From positions 1-64,000 of the forward strand of contig CACXLJ010000009.1 in the NCBI GenBank assembly GCA_902768435.1: a stretch of 64,000 nt of DNA, written 5' to 3'. The notes under the pieces are model-generated. The model had not been told where the DNA came from and made no database searches. It worked only from the letters and a program-made list of their open reading frames with translations. The position numbers were made by a program, and so were the translations under genes. How positions within the stretch are numbered: the first letter of the stretch is position 1; every line of letters begins with the position of its first letter. Shown in pieces: positions 45,893 to 53,975 of this stretch. Origin of the DNA: an uncultured Bacteroidales bacterium. Its GTDB lineage: Bacteria > Bacteroidota > Bacteroidia > Bacteroidales > Muribaculaceae.

Positions 45893-46336
45893 ATGCACCG
45901 TTTTTTACGCTTAGATTTGTTCTTGCTCTTTATTCTGATTTCTCTGTCGATGATGGGGCAAGGCAGGCGTGTGGGCACCGTTAACCCGCTCTCGCCCGAC
46001 AAGTCGAGCTACATGATTTACTATGAATTTGAACAAGTTGAGGTGCAGCCGCAGTTTCCCGGTGGCGAGCACGGGCTTGTGAATTTCATCAACGACACAC
46101 GCGAATACCCCTACGAGGAGTATGTGCATCACCGTCAGGGTCGCGTGCTGTGCAGCTTCATTATTGGAACCGATGGCCAGGTGACCAATGTGCGGGTATT
46201 CCGCAGTTCGGGCTATCGTTCGTTCGACGAGGAGGCTGTGCGTGTCATCAAGAAGATGCCCCGTTGGGAGGCGGGAGCCATCAACAATGTCAAGGTCAAT
46301 GTGCGGTGCATCCTCCCCATTGCCTTCAGGCTCTGA
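45893..46336 (+). CDS. TonB C-terminal domain protein
   Basis: A 147-residue exported protein: a signal or anchor segment (about 5-24, LDLFLLFILISLSMMGQG), then one TonB_C domain (about 45-147) with FPGGEHGLVNFIND, RVLCSFIIGTDGQVTNVRVF, SFDEEAVRVIKKMPRWEAG and RCILPIAF. Lacking the usual Pro-rich spacer and with no ExbBD partners here, it may be a periplasmic adaptor rather than a full TonB. It resembles the domains of the double TonB-C protein at 18938. Confidence 0.85.
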   Translation: MHRFLRLDLFLLFILISLSMMGQGRRVGTVNPLSPDKSSYMIYYEFEQVEVQPQFPGGEHGLVNFINDTREYPYEEYVHHRQGRVLCSFIIGTDGQVTNVRVFRSSGYRSFDEEAVRVIKKMPRWEAGAINNVKVNVRCILPIAFRL

Positions 46337-46359
46337 AAAAACAACCACAACAAAAATAA

Positions 46360-46388
46360 AAACGAACCGATCTCGGTTCGTTTTTTTG
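46360..46388 (+). terminator. Rho-independent terminator
   Basis: AACGAACCGA pairs with TCGGTTCGTT around a minimal TC loop (the inner pair probably opens), then T7. Confidence 0.8.
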
Positions 46389-46405
46389 TTATCACCTCCC
46401 AGTTA

Positions 46406-46999
46406 TCACCCCTCCGAGTTCTCCGAGATCTCTGAGGTCTCTGAGGTCTCTGAGCCCTCCTGGTCCTCAACCTTGAATATCGAGAAATTCACCTTACCAT
46501 AGACGCGTTGCTGGCTGAAGTGCGGCAGTTGGCTGAAGTCGTAGGCCTTGCTGTGCTCCACAACCACAATGGTGCCGGGCTTGAGCAGGGCAGAGTTCAG
46601 AATGGCTCCGGGCACATCGGCAAAGTTGGGCAGGTCATAAGGGGGGTCGGCAAAGATGATGTCGAATTTCTCTCGGCAAGTCTCGATGAACTTGAAGGCA
46701 TCGCCCTTGATTTGATGCAGGTTGTTCTCGTTGAGCATCTGCTTCACCTTGCGTATGAAGTTGTACTGGGTGGTTGCCTTCTCCACGCTGGTCACGCTTG
46801 CGCACCCGCGCGAGAGGAACTCGAAACTGATGGCACCTGTACCCGAGAACAGGTCAAGGGCAGTGAGGCCCTCAAAGTCGACCATATTCTCAAGCACATT
46901 AAAGATGTTTTCGCGCGCCATGTCGGTCGTGGGGCGCGCACTGATGTTGGTGGGCACCTGAAAACGGCGGCGCCCGTATTTACCGGTAATTATTCGCAT
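46406..46999 (-). CDS. rsmD: 16S rRNA (guanine966-N2)-methyltransferase, RsmD family
   Basis: A 197-residue SAM methyltransferase. RIITGKYGRRRFQVP opens the protein; the SAM loop is LDLFSGTGAISFEFLSRG; the catalytic motif is ADPPYDLP; VVVEHSKAYDF follows. It methylates G966 of 16S rRNA. The last 18 or so residues are a Ser-Glu-Thr repeat (SETSETSEISENSEG) beyond the normal family end, encoded by a 9-nt tandem repeat (46412-46465). Overlaps the DUF3822 gene by 10 nt. Confidence 0.93.
   Translation of the reverse strand: MRIITGKYGRRRFQVPTNISARPTTDMARENIFNVLENMVDFEGLTALDLFSGTGAISFEFLSRGCASVTSVEKATTQYNFIRKVKQMLNENNLHQIKGDAFKFIETCREKFDIIFADPPYDLPNFADVPGAILNSALLKPGTIVVVEHSKAYDFSQLPHFSQQRVYGKVNFSIFKVEDQEGSETSETSEISENSEG
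46412..46465. repeat. Phased 9-nt tandem repeat with CTCYGAG core, inside the rsmD 3' end
   Basis: Units at 46412, 46421, 46430, 46439, 46448 and 46457, exactly 9 nt apart: CTCCGAGTT, CTCCGAGAT, CTCTGAGGT, CTCTGAGGT, CTCTGAGCC, then the degenerate CTCCTGGTC. Because 9 is a multiple of 3 it stays in frame and encodes a Ser-Glu-x tail on RsmD. Confidence 0.9.
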
Positions 47000-47829
47000 A
47001 GAGCCAGTTGTATTAATTCGGTGGGAGCTAAATGTGCATTCTCGCCCAGTCGCAGTGCGGCAGCCGGCAAGATGGCCGGCATCACATAGGCGATATAGGT
47101 GCGCAATTTCACCGACAGCGCTTCGCGGTTGGCTGCGCTGTCGCCCGAGATGAGCACCTCATGTTCCTTGTTGTTCAGGTTGCAGCTTTTCCACACATGC
47201 AGGGCAAAATAGGCTGCATCGTTCACATCGTCGAAGCGAAAACTGTTGGCCAGCTGCAACTGCTGTCCGTGGAAGACGGCCACATCGAGCGTGTGCTCGC
47301 CCACATTCAAGTGCATGCGAGCGGTCGGGCTGCTCTCGTTCAGCCTCCACGCAGTCTCGCACAGGGCATAGAGCTGATGCGTGACAACAGGCGTGTAGAA
47401 GGTGCGCTGCAGGAAACTCAGCAGCCCCTTGGGCAGTTCAAAGGCCAGATACACATCGTTGAGAACAAGATGCGAAACGGCAAAATCGCCTTCCATGTCG
47501 GGCATCGAGGCGGCAAATGCCTCGCGGGCAAACTTCTCGTCGGTCCCAACCTCGGGGGGCAGCAGCATAAAACGGCCCGAACGCACGGCAACCGTCACAC
47601 GGCCAAAGTCGTTCAACAGCACTGGATTGTCATAAACCGCGTTCTCCACCGCCTTCAGGTAGCCAACACCGCTCTTGGCAAGCGCCACGCTGCCCGTCAT
47701 CAGCGAGTTCTCCTGCGCCGGACTGTAGATGACATACTTCAGCCGCTCGTCATCAATGCCCAGCACCAGGTGCCACAGCTCAGGATGTTGCAGCTGCACA
47801 CTCTCGCTCTGTTTCACTTCATCGTTCAT
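46990..47829 (-). CDS. DUF3822 family protein
   Basis: A 279-residue protein of the Bacteroidetes-specific DUF3822 family, with an actin-like (ASKHA) flavour: WHLVLGIDDERLKYVIYSP, FMLLPPEVGTDEKFAREAF, a central ATARMHLNVGEHTLDVAVF-like strand pair and VLISGDSAANREALSVKLR. Function is unknown. It is regularly found directly upstream of rsmD, as here with a 10-nt overlap. A TAAATTTG box (47851-47858, minus strand) lies 22 nt before the start. Confidence 0.85.
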   Translation of the reverse strand: MNDEVKQSESVQLQHPELWHLVLGIDDERLKYVIYSPAQENSLMTGSVALAKSGVGYLKAVENAVYDNPVLLNDFGRVTVAVRSGRFMLLPPEVGTDEKFAREAFAASMPDMEGDFAVSHLVLNDVYLAFELPKGLLSFLQRTFYTPVVTHQLYALCETAWRLNESSPTARMHLNVGEHTLDVAVFHGQQLQLANSFRFDDVNDAAYFALHVWKSCNLNNKEHEVLISGDSAANREALSVKLRTYIAYVMPAILPAAALRLGENAHLAPTELIQLALCE

Positions 47830-47935
47830 CAGCTTTTTCTTTTAAAAATACAAATTTAATAAATTTTTCCGACACTGCCCCATTTCACCCCCACTTTTCC
47901 TAAAACCCGCTCCAAATTCTCCCAAACCAGACAGT

Positions 47936-48056
47936 CTAGCACAACCAGCATCACTACAGCAACTAGATTCTCTATAAAAACTAGAAAAACTAGAAAATCT
48001 AGAAAATCTAGAACGGCTAGAGCGGCTAGAGCGGCTAGAAAACCTAGAGCGGCCAG
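47936..48056. repeat. Phased 9-nt tandem repeat with CTAG core, longest tract
   Basis: Fourteen units exactly 9 nt apart from 47936 to 48053. Ten begin CTAG (47936, 47963, 47981 and then every 9 nt to 48044); the others are single-base or two-base variants CCAG, CTAC, CTCT and CCAG. Unlike most other tracts it lies between divergent genes. The 47830-48220 spacer holds otherwise the two promoters and a run of GGGATTTT-like sequence near 48090-48130. Confidence 0.93.
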
Positions 48057-48161
48057 CACACACGAAGGGTTTTGCGAGCAGTGAAAGGGATTTTATGATT
48101 TTTTAGGGGATTTTTAGGGTTTTTGAGGATTACAACGATGCGGTTTATAAATTTTATGCAC

Positions 48162-48169
48162 TAACTTTG
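48162..48169 (+). promoter_or_regulatory. -7 box for the GHL10 hydrolase
   Basis: TAACTTTG, 52 nt before the ATG at 48221. Confidence 0.5.
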
Positions 48170-48220
48170 CGATTGATAAGCGAAATCAAAAAAAACTCTA
48201 TAAAAAACATTGCACTCATC

Positions 48221-50824
48221 ATGAAACTTAATCCCCTCAAACTCATGGCCTTGATAATGGCCTTAACGATAGGCGCAAGCGTGGCGACGGCCACCAACTT
48301 TGGGGTGCCCAAGCAGGAGTTCCGCTCGGCATGGGTCGCCACCGTGTGGCAACTCGACTGGCCCACAACCAATGGCGCCCAAAATCAGAAGGCCGAGATC
48401 GACCGCATGCTCGACTCGCTCAAGAACAACAACTTTAATGCAGTGAACTTCCAGGTGCGCTCGATGTGCGACGCCATGTATCAGTCGAGCATCGAGCCGT
48501 GGTCGAGTTACCTCACCGGCACCCGCGGCGCCGATCCGGGTTACGACCCGCTGCAGTATGTGGTAGAGGCCTGCCACCAGCGCGGCATGGAGTGCCATGC
48601 ATGGGTAAACCCCTACCGCTGGAGCACGGGCTCGAACTGGAACACTGCCTACGACCAGGAACTCAAGAACGACGGCTGGCTGCTCACCTATGGCAGCACC
48701 ATCATTCTCGACCCCGGCCAGCAGCGCACCATCGACCGCATTGTAGCAGTGTGCCACGAGATTGTCGCCAACTATGATGTGGACGGAATCCTCTATGACG
48801 ACTACTTCTACCCCAACGGCATCCCCACCAACTCGTCGGCCGGCGATTATCAGGAATGGATCGACTCGGGCACAACCATGTCGATGGGCGACTGGCGCCG
48901 CGACAATGTGAACCGCATGGTGAAGGCCGTTTACGACATGATTCAGGAAACCAAGCCCTGGGTGCGCTTCGGCATCTCGCCCGCCGGCGTAGCATGCACA
49001 AGCGCCTCGGTAGCAGCACAATATGGCGTGGAACCCAGCTCGGGCAGCGACTGGCAGTATAACGGCATCTTCAGCGACCCGCTGGCATGGTACCAGGCCC
49101 AGACCGTCGATTACATGTCGCCGCAAATCTACTGGCACATAGGCAACAGCGCGGCCGACTACGGCAAACTCGCCCCCTGGTGGAACAAGGTAGCCAAGAA
49201 GTTTGGCCGTCACATGTTTGTGTCGCACTCCATCTCGTCGCTCACCAAGAACAGCTATGGTTCCGAGAATCCCGAGCCCAGCATGACCAGCAGCAACGAC
49301 TATGACGAATACGCCAACCAGGTTGAACTCATGCGCACCACCAACGAGGACAACGCGCCAGGCTCCATCTACTACTCTTGCCACTACCTGTACAGGATGG
49401 GCGCCGACGAATCGTTCTCGCACTATCTGGGCCGTGTCACCTACACCCGCCCGGCACTGCCTCCCGCCATGCCCTGGAAGACGGCCACCGACCCCGGACG
49501 CGTGCGCGACCTGAACTTCAACGGCCAGCAGCTCTCCTGGAACGGCTATGACAATGTGCGCTACACCGTCTATGCCTTCCCCAACTCAATGGCACAGTCG
49601 CTGTTTAACCGCGATGGCGAGTTCCTCATCGACATGACCTACGACGAAGTGTTCACCATTCCCGAGAAATACCGCCAGGGCTACCAGTTTGCCGTGTGCG
49701 TGCTCGACCGCGTGGGCAACGAGTATGCCCCTGTCATCTTTGGCGAAGGCCTTGAGCCGCTCCCCGACCCCACACTGGTGAGTCCCGAGGCTGGTGCCTC
49801 GCTCTATAACCCGTTCGACTTCGTGTGGAACAAGGTGGAAGGCGCACAGAAGTACATCCTCGAGATTGCACAAGACGCATCGTTCGACCATGTGACCAAC
49901 CGTGTCACCACAACCGACACCATCGTGTCGAGCGCCTCGCTCGAGTTCCGCAACGGCGTCACGCACTACTGGCGCGTGCAGTCGAGTGGCGAGGGCTATG
50001 CCAACGGCGTGAGCCTGGTGCGCGAAATCGTGCCGCTCACCCTGGTCATCACACACCCCTACGACGGACAGCAAGCCATCAGCACTACCGACACCATTCG
50101 CTGGAATGCCCCCGACGATGTGACGATTGCCACCCTGCGCATCGCCACCAACCAGGAAATGACCGACCTTGTGTTCACTGGCACATCGGCCAATGGCGAA
50201 CTTGCCATGCCTGAAGGCACTCTCAACCCCGGCACAAAATACTATGCCAATGTCACCCTCACCTATAAGGGACTGGAGCAGACATCGCCCGTGGTAGCAT
50301 TCATCACCCAGTTTGCCGTTCCCTCATTCATCCTGCCCATCGACGGCGGCGTGCTCTATGGCGACCAGCATGTCGAGGTGCAGCGACAGAGCGAAGCACT
50401 CACCTATGTGGTCGAGATTTCGCACTCGGCCACCGTGTGGGGACGCACACGCTTTGTGGAGACCCTCAAGAACGGTGCCACCACCGTGTCGAAACCCGCC
50501 AACGAAATCAAGGTGAACAACAAACTCATGGAAGACGGCACCACCTACTATGCAAGGGTGAAGATGAGCTACCTCGACGAGCAGAATGTGACCCGCTCCA
50601 CCGACTATGGCGACATCATCAGTTTCACCTACAAGGCCGAGCATGCCCTGGCTGGTGATGTAAACGGCGACGGGCGCGTGAATGTGAGCGATGTGAGCAC
50701 CTTGATCAACATGATTCTGGGACTTGAAGCCATGAACCAGGAGCGTGCCGATGTGAACGGCGACGGACGCGTGAATGTGAGCGATGTCACCGCACTCATC
50801 AACATCATTCTGGGCATCCAATAA
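48221..50824 (+). CDS. Family 10-like glycosyl hydrolase (GHL10/DUF187) with dockerin-like tail
   Basis: An 867-residue exported protein. The signal peptide ends near ATAT (about residue 23). The TIM-barrel GHL10 domain (about 25-380) has EFRSAWVATVWQLDWP, NAVNFQVRSMCDAMY, ECHAWVNPYRW, YDVDGILYDDYFYP (about 183-196, likely acidic catalytic residues) and RFGISPAGV. Then come three or four fibronectin/Ig-like beta domains (about 420-800). The end is two dockerin-like repeats with DVNGDGRVNVSD loops. Relatives (YngK type) cleave glycosidic bonds, possibly in peptidoglycan or host glycans; the substrate is not known. Confidence 0.9.
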   Translation: MKLNPLKLMALIMALTIGASVATATNFGVPKQEFRSAWVATVWQLDWPTTNGAQNQKAEIDRMLDSLKNNNFNAVNFQVRSMCDAMYQSSIEPWSSYLTGTRGADPGYDPLQYVVEACHQRGMECHAWVNPYRWSTGSNWNTAYDQELKNDGWLLTYGSTIILDPGQQRTIDRIVAVCHEIVANYDVDGILYDDYFYPNGIPTNSSAGDYQEWIDSGTTMSMGDWRRDNVNRMVKAVYDMIQETKPWVRFGISPAGVACTSASVAAQYGVEPSSGSDWQYNGIFSDPLAWYQAQTVDYMSPQIYWHIGNSAADYGKLAPWWNKVAKKFGRHMFVSHSISSLTKNSYGSENPEPSMTSSNDYDEYANQVELMRTTNEDNAPGSIYYSCHYLYRMGADESFSHYLGRVTYTRPALPPAMPWKTATDPGRVRDLNFNGQQLSWNGYDNVRYTVYAFPNSMAQSLFNRDGEFLIDMTYDEVFTIPEKYRQGYQFAVCVLDRVGNEYAPVIFGEGLEPLPDPTLVSPEAGASLYNPFDFVWNKVEGAQKYILEIAQDASFDHVTNRVTTTDTIVSSASLEFRNGVTHYWRVQSSGEGYANGVSLVREIVPLTLVITHPYDGQQAISTTDTIRWNAPDDVTIATLRIATNQEMTDLVFTGTSANGELAMPEGTLNPGTKYYANVTLTYKGLEQTSPVVAFITQFAVPSFILPIDGGVLYGDQHVEVQRQSEALTYVVEISHSATVWGRTRFVETLKNGATTVSKPANEIKVNNKLMEDGTTYYARVKMSYLDEQNVTRSTDYGDIISFTYKAEHALAGDVNGDGRVNVSDVSTLINMILGLEAMNQERADVNGDGRVNVSDVTALINIILGIQ

Positions 50825-50879
50825 CGCCACATGTTATCGAACGATTAAATATTGCAACACAATCTATATTAACATTGTC

Positions 50880-50917
50880 AGGAGGATTCCGGTGCTTGCT
50901 GGAATCCTCCTTCGTTT
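50880..50917 (+). terminator. Rho-independent terminator
   Basis: AGGAGGATTCC pairs with GGAATCCTCCT around GGTGCTTGCT, then TCGTTTT. The rest of the 50825-51125 spacer is AT-rich with the promoter box at 51034. Confidence 0.82.
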
Positions 50918-51033
50918 TATCCCTTGGCCCACCACAAAAGTCCAAAAGCTGGCCAAACCTGCCACAAACAGTAGTTTTGTTAAACAATTATTAGATTTAC
51001 ATTAGCAACCTTTCAATAATAAATATATTTTAT

Positions 51034-51041
51034 TATATTTG
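51034..51041 (+). promoter_or_regulatory. -7 box for the discoidin-type protein
   Basis: TATATTTG, about 85 nt before the ATG at 51126. Confidence 0.45.
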
Positions 51042-51125
51042 CATTAAGTTTGTAAGCAAATTGTATTTTTTGCAAAAAAAAACCAAACATCCCAACTCAA
51101 AAATTATTAACAAAAACATAAACCT

Positions 51126-52550
51126 ATGAAAAAGTTATTATCTTTATTCGCATTAGTTTTTCCTACTATGCTACAAGTGCAGGCACAGCCATTTGTGGCC
51201 ACGCCCGACCCCGGCACAATGCCCATTCATTGGTATAATTTGAATTTAGGAGATTGGAACATTTATGCCACACCCGATCCATCGGGACAATTAGTTCAAG
51301 AAGTATGGATGAGTATGGGTGGAGATACTCATTTCAGTCACCCTGGCTATATATGGTGTTTTGTGGGCGATGAAGAGTCTGGTTACAAGATTTACAACAA
51401 GCAAACACAGACTTACCTGAGTAACGGTGCTCACTGGAGCGATACCGGCCCATTTGACTATTGTGAAACCGATAATGGAGAAGAGTTCTACATCTATTGT
51501 AACATACCCGACCCTGAGACTTCAGTCGTTACTAAGCAGTATCTTACTTACAAGAACAATGAGGGCTTTTCGTTCACAACCGACAAACAAACAACTTTTA
51601 GGGCGATTGAGATCTCTGTTGAAGAGGACCCAAATGTGACACCCCAAGCTTCGATTTCATTTGATACTTATGAAAGTTATTGTTCTGTGAAAGCCACAGG
51701 TGTTGGGGAAATACATCTCTATGTTAATGGTGCAAGCGTTGATAATCCTTGTTCAATTCAGCGTTCCAATAAAGACAAGGTTATTAATGTAACCGCCACG
51801 GCACAGGAACAAGGCAAGGAGATGAGCACCATTACAAAGAAGTTTACCGTTCCCAAGCTGGAGGGGTCTGATTCCGATCATTTGCTGCTCACTTTCTCAC
51901 CCTACGATGTGCACACCCCCAACAATGTGCAGACCAGCTCGAACGAAGACCATTACAAACTGTTCGACAAGATGAAGACAACCAAGTGGTGCGTCGACAA
52001 CAGCACAGGCACTTGGGAGACCATTTGGGTCGACTTCAAGAGCAATATTCCATTCATCCCCATAGGTTATATCATGACCACAGGCAACGACACTGATCAT
52101 TGGAGAGGTCGCAATCCCAAGAAGTGGAAAATCTATGCCAAAGCCAAGCAGACTGACTCCTGGACCACCATTGTGGATGTCACCGACGGCGCCGCTGCTG
52201 GACTGGGCACTGCCAACACTACCGACTACAATTTCGACATCAGCGGCATCAACACCGAGTATCAGTACTTCCGCTTCGAGGTGAGCGAAGTGTGCGGCAA
52301 AGGTGGCTGGCAGAACGACCATTATGTGTTCCAGCTTGCCGAACTGGCGCTCATCGGCTCCACTCCAAGCATTGAGGCTGGCGATGTGAACGCCGACGGC
52401 AAGATCAATGTGAGCGATGTGAGCGTGCTCATTAACATGATTCTGGGCATCGTCCCCAAAGACGAGGAGCGAGCCGATGTGAACGGCGACGGACGCGTGA
52501 ATGTGAGCGATGTCACCGTCCTCATCAACATGATTCTGGGCATCAACTAA
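51126..52550 (+). CDS. Secreted F5/8-type-C-like (discoidin) protein with dockerin-like tail
   Basis: A 474-residue exported protein; signal peptide to about residue 21 (LQVQAQ). Residues about 25-180 form an aromatic domain (YIWCFVGDEESGYKIYNKQT) like those found before carbohydrate-binding modules. An Ig-like stretch follows (about 180-245), then an F5/8 type C-like domain (about 255-415: YKLFDKMKTTKWCVDN, ETIWVDFKSNIPFIPIGYIM, WRGRNPKKWKIYAKAK, YFRFEVSE). The last 57 residues are two dockerin-like repeats. It likely binds glycans at the surface; no catalytic domain is seen. The first half of the gene is clearly more AT-rich than the second, suggesting fusion of segments of different origin. 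Confidence 0.85.
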   Translation: MKKLLSLFALVFPTMLQVQAQPFVATPDPGTMPIHWYNLNLGDWNIYATPDPSGQLVQEVWMSMGGDTHFSHPGYIWCFVGDEESGYKIYNKQTQTYLSNGAHWSDTGPFDYCETDNGEEFYIYCNIPDPETSVVTKQYLTYKNNEGFSFTTDKQTTFRAIEISVEEDPNVTPQASISFDTYESYCSVKATGVGEIHLYVNGASVDNPCSIQRSNKDKVINVTATAQEQGKEMSTITKKFTVPKLEGSDSDHLLLTFSPYDVHTPNNVQTSSNEDHYKLFDKMKTTKWCVDNSTGTWETIWVDFKSNIPFIPIGYIMTTGNDTDHWRGRNPKKWKIYAKAKQTDSWTTIVDVTDGAAAGLGTANTTDYNFDISGINTEYQYFRFEVSEVCGKGGWQNDHYVFQLAELALIGSTPSIEAGDVNADGKINVSDVSVLINMILGIVPKDEERADVNGDGRVNVSDVTVLINMILGIN

Positions 52551-52564
52551 ACCTGAAAATCGCA

Positions 52565-52620
52565 TCGAGTGTTCGAGTGTTCGAATAATCGAATGCTCGA
52601 ATAATCGAGTCTTCGATATC
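52565..52620. repeat. Phased 8-nt tandem repeat with TCGA core
   Basis: Seven units begin TCGA at 52565, 52573, 52581, 52589, 52597, 52605 and 52613, exactly 8 nt apart, with variable ends (GTGT, GTGT, ATAA, ATGC, ATAA, GTCT, TATC). Located just after the discoidin gene, before the terminator at 52629. Confidence 0.93.
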
Positions 52621-52628
52621 AAAAAACA

Positions 52629-52670
52629 AGAGAGGCTGGCAAAAAAGTGCCAGCCCCACTCGTTTTTCTT
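52629..52670 (+). terminator. Rho-independent terminator
   Basis: GAGGCTGGCA pairs with TGCCAGCCCC-type sequence around AAAAAG, followed by CGTTTTTCTT. Similar in build to 35902-35938. Confidence 0.75.
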
Positions 52671-52696
52671 GGGTAATCGGTGCTCAGGGCATCAAC

Positions 52697-53398
52697 TCAT
52701 TCCAGCCCTTGCCACTTGCCCTTCACCTGCTTGCACTGGGTGTAGAGCGCGGGGCAATTGCTCACCACATAGTAGTCAGAGTCTTGCGGTTTCACCACTT
52801 CGGCGCCACGCCAGTTGGTGTCCCAGCCCTTGCTGTCGATTTGCAGATAAATAACCGTACCGCCCAGCAGTTGCGACTCCTGATACTTCTTGGCAGGGTC
52901 AACCCGCATCTCAATGGTGTAAGGCTTCACGGGCTGATAGCCGTTTTCGGGAGTTGCGCCCTTCATGAGCGCCGCGGCAATATAGGGGCGGCAATAGAAC
53001 GCGTCTTTCTCATTCATCAGCTCCTTGAGCCGGAGCAAAGTGGCATTCAAATTCACCTGCGTGTTGTTGAGTCGCAGCGCTTCCTCGCCCACAGTCGCAT
53101 TGCGCCTGTACATTTCAAAGGCAATCACCTGCAATGCCAGGGCACATTGGGGCTCTGCGCCTAGCTGTGTCTGCAAAGTCTTGAATTGCTCCACAGTGGC
53201 AGGAATATCGCTCACAATCACCGTCGTGGGCTGGCCACCCTCCCACTGGTCGTGGTTCACGGTGCCAATCACCTCGCACGAGATGGCGGCCTGGTCCTTG
53301 GCCACTGCCTGCGTCTGTGCCGAACCCGACTGCTTCTTTTCACAAGCAACCAGGCAAAGGCAAGCCAGCGCAACGGCTGTAACAGCAGTTAGTTTCAT
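52697..53398 (-). CDS. Lipoprotein of unknown function
   Basis: A 233-residue protein with lipobox CLVAC (Cys19). The mature part starts with a Gln/Ser/Ala linker, then a soluble domain with IGTVNHDQWEGGQPTTVIVS, CALALQVIAFEMYRRNATVG, FYCRPYIAAALMKGATPENGYQ and RVDPAKKYQESQLLGGTVIYLQ. The pattern looks like a conserved Bacteroidetes family (DUF6935-like is my best guess, weakly held). It sits upstream of nothing obvious; the calycin operon lies on the same strand immediately upstream, 17 nt away, so it could be the operon's last gene. Confidence 0.7.
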   Translation of the reverse strand: MKLTAVTAVALACLCLVACEKKQSGSAQTQAVAKDQAAISCEVIGTVNHDQWEGGQPTTVIVSDIPATVEQFKTLQTQLGAEPQCALALQVIAFEMYRRNATVGEEALRLNNTQVNLNATLLRLKELMNEKDAFYCRPYIAAALMKGATPENGYQPVKPYTIEMRVDPAKKYQESQLLGGTVIYLQIDSKGWDTNWRGAEVVKPQDSDYYVVSNCPALYTQCKQVKGKWQGLE

Positions 53399-53415
53399 AA
53401 CCCGACTACCAGCAA

Positions 53416-53961
53416 TTAATGAATGCCAAGAATAATGTTGATAAGGGCGCTCACATCGCTCACATTGATCTTGCCGTCGCCATTCACATCACCCGAAGGA
53501 GTGCTGGGAGTGTTGCCCACAAAGTTCACCTTGATGATTTGCTGTAAGGTGGAACTCATGTCGATGTCGATATCAACCGAAAGAACCTGATCGTTGAACT
53601 TAGCAACAAGCTTCAAGGGAATGGGGCTGATGACCGGGCCAATCCACTGGTCGATAGTGGGATCATCGCCTTCAGTAATCATGATATCCTTTTCTACCGT
53701 GATGGTCTTGATGCCATAAGCCTCGGCTGCTTCGAGGTCATTGAGTTCGATGTTGCCAACGCCTATCACCTGTTCGCCATTGACGAGTTTGAAGTTTTTG
53801 AGGCTAAAGTTGTACTTGTCACCGTTTTGGTCCAAAGCGATGGTGGTTCCCATCTGCGTGAGATTGCCATTAACGGTCACATTCAGTTGACCAGTGTAGT
53901 TGGTTGCCCATGCTGCCATGGTGCACACAAAACCTGCTACGAGAAGTAATGCTTTTTTCAT
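53416..53961 (-). CDS. Secreted calycin-like protein with a single dockerin-like repeat
   Basis: A 181-residue exported protein: signal peptide (ending AAWA), then one calycin/lipocalin-like beta-barrel domain (about 20-145: YTGQLNVTVNGNLTQMGTTI, KYNFSLKNFKLVNGEQVIGV, WIGPVISPIPLKLVAKFND) as in PF13944. It ends with one dockerin-like repeat (loop DVNGDGKINVSD) instead of the usual two. The domain is a clear paralogue of the N-terminal domain of the next gene upstream. ATG 53961. Confidence 0.82.
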   Translation of the reverse strand: MKKALLLVAGFVCTMAAWATNYTGQLNVTVNGNLTQMGTTIALDQNGDKYNFSLKNFKLVNGEQVIGVGNIELNDLEAAEAYGIKTITVEKDIMITEGDDPTIDQWIGPVISPIPLKLVAKFNDQVLSVDIDIDMSSTLQQIIKVNFVGNTPSTPSGDVNGDGKINVSDVSALINIILGIH

Positions 53962-53975
53962 TTGATTCTTAAAAA

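Noticed and set aside
11337..48056. CTAG tracts as CRISPR arrays
   Set aside because: Units are 9 nt with no 25-40-nt repeats or unique spacers, and no cas genes occur in the window.
47856..48059. Two short minus-strand frames with tripeptide repeats across the 9-nt tract
   Set aside because: They are translations of the repeat itself in two frames; no start context or conserved domain supports a gene.
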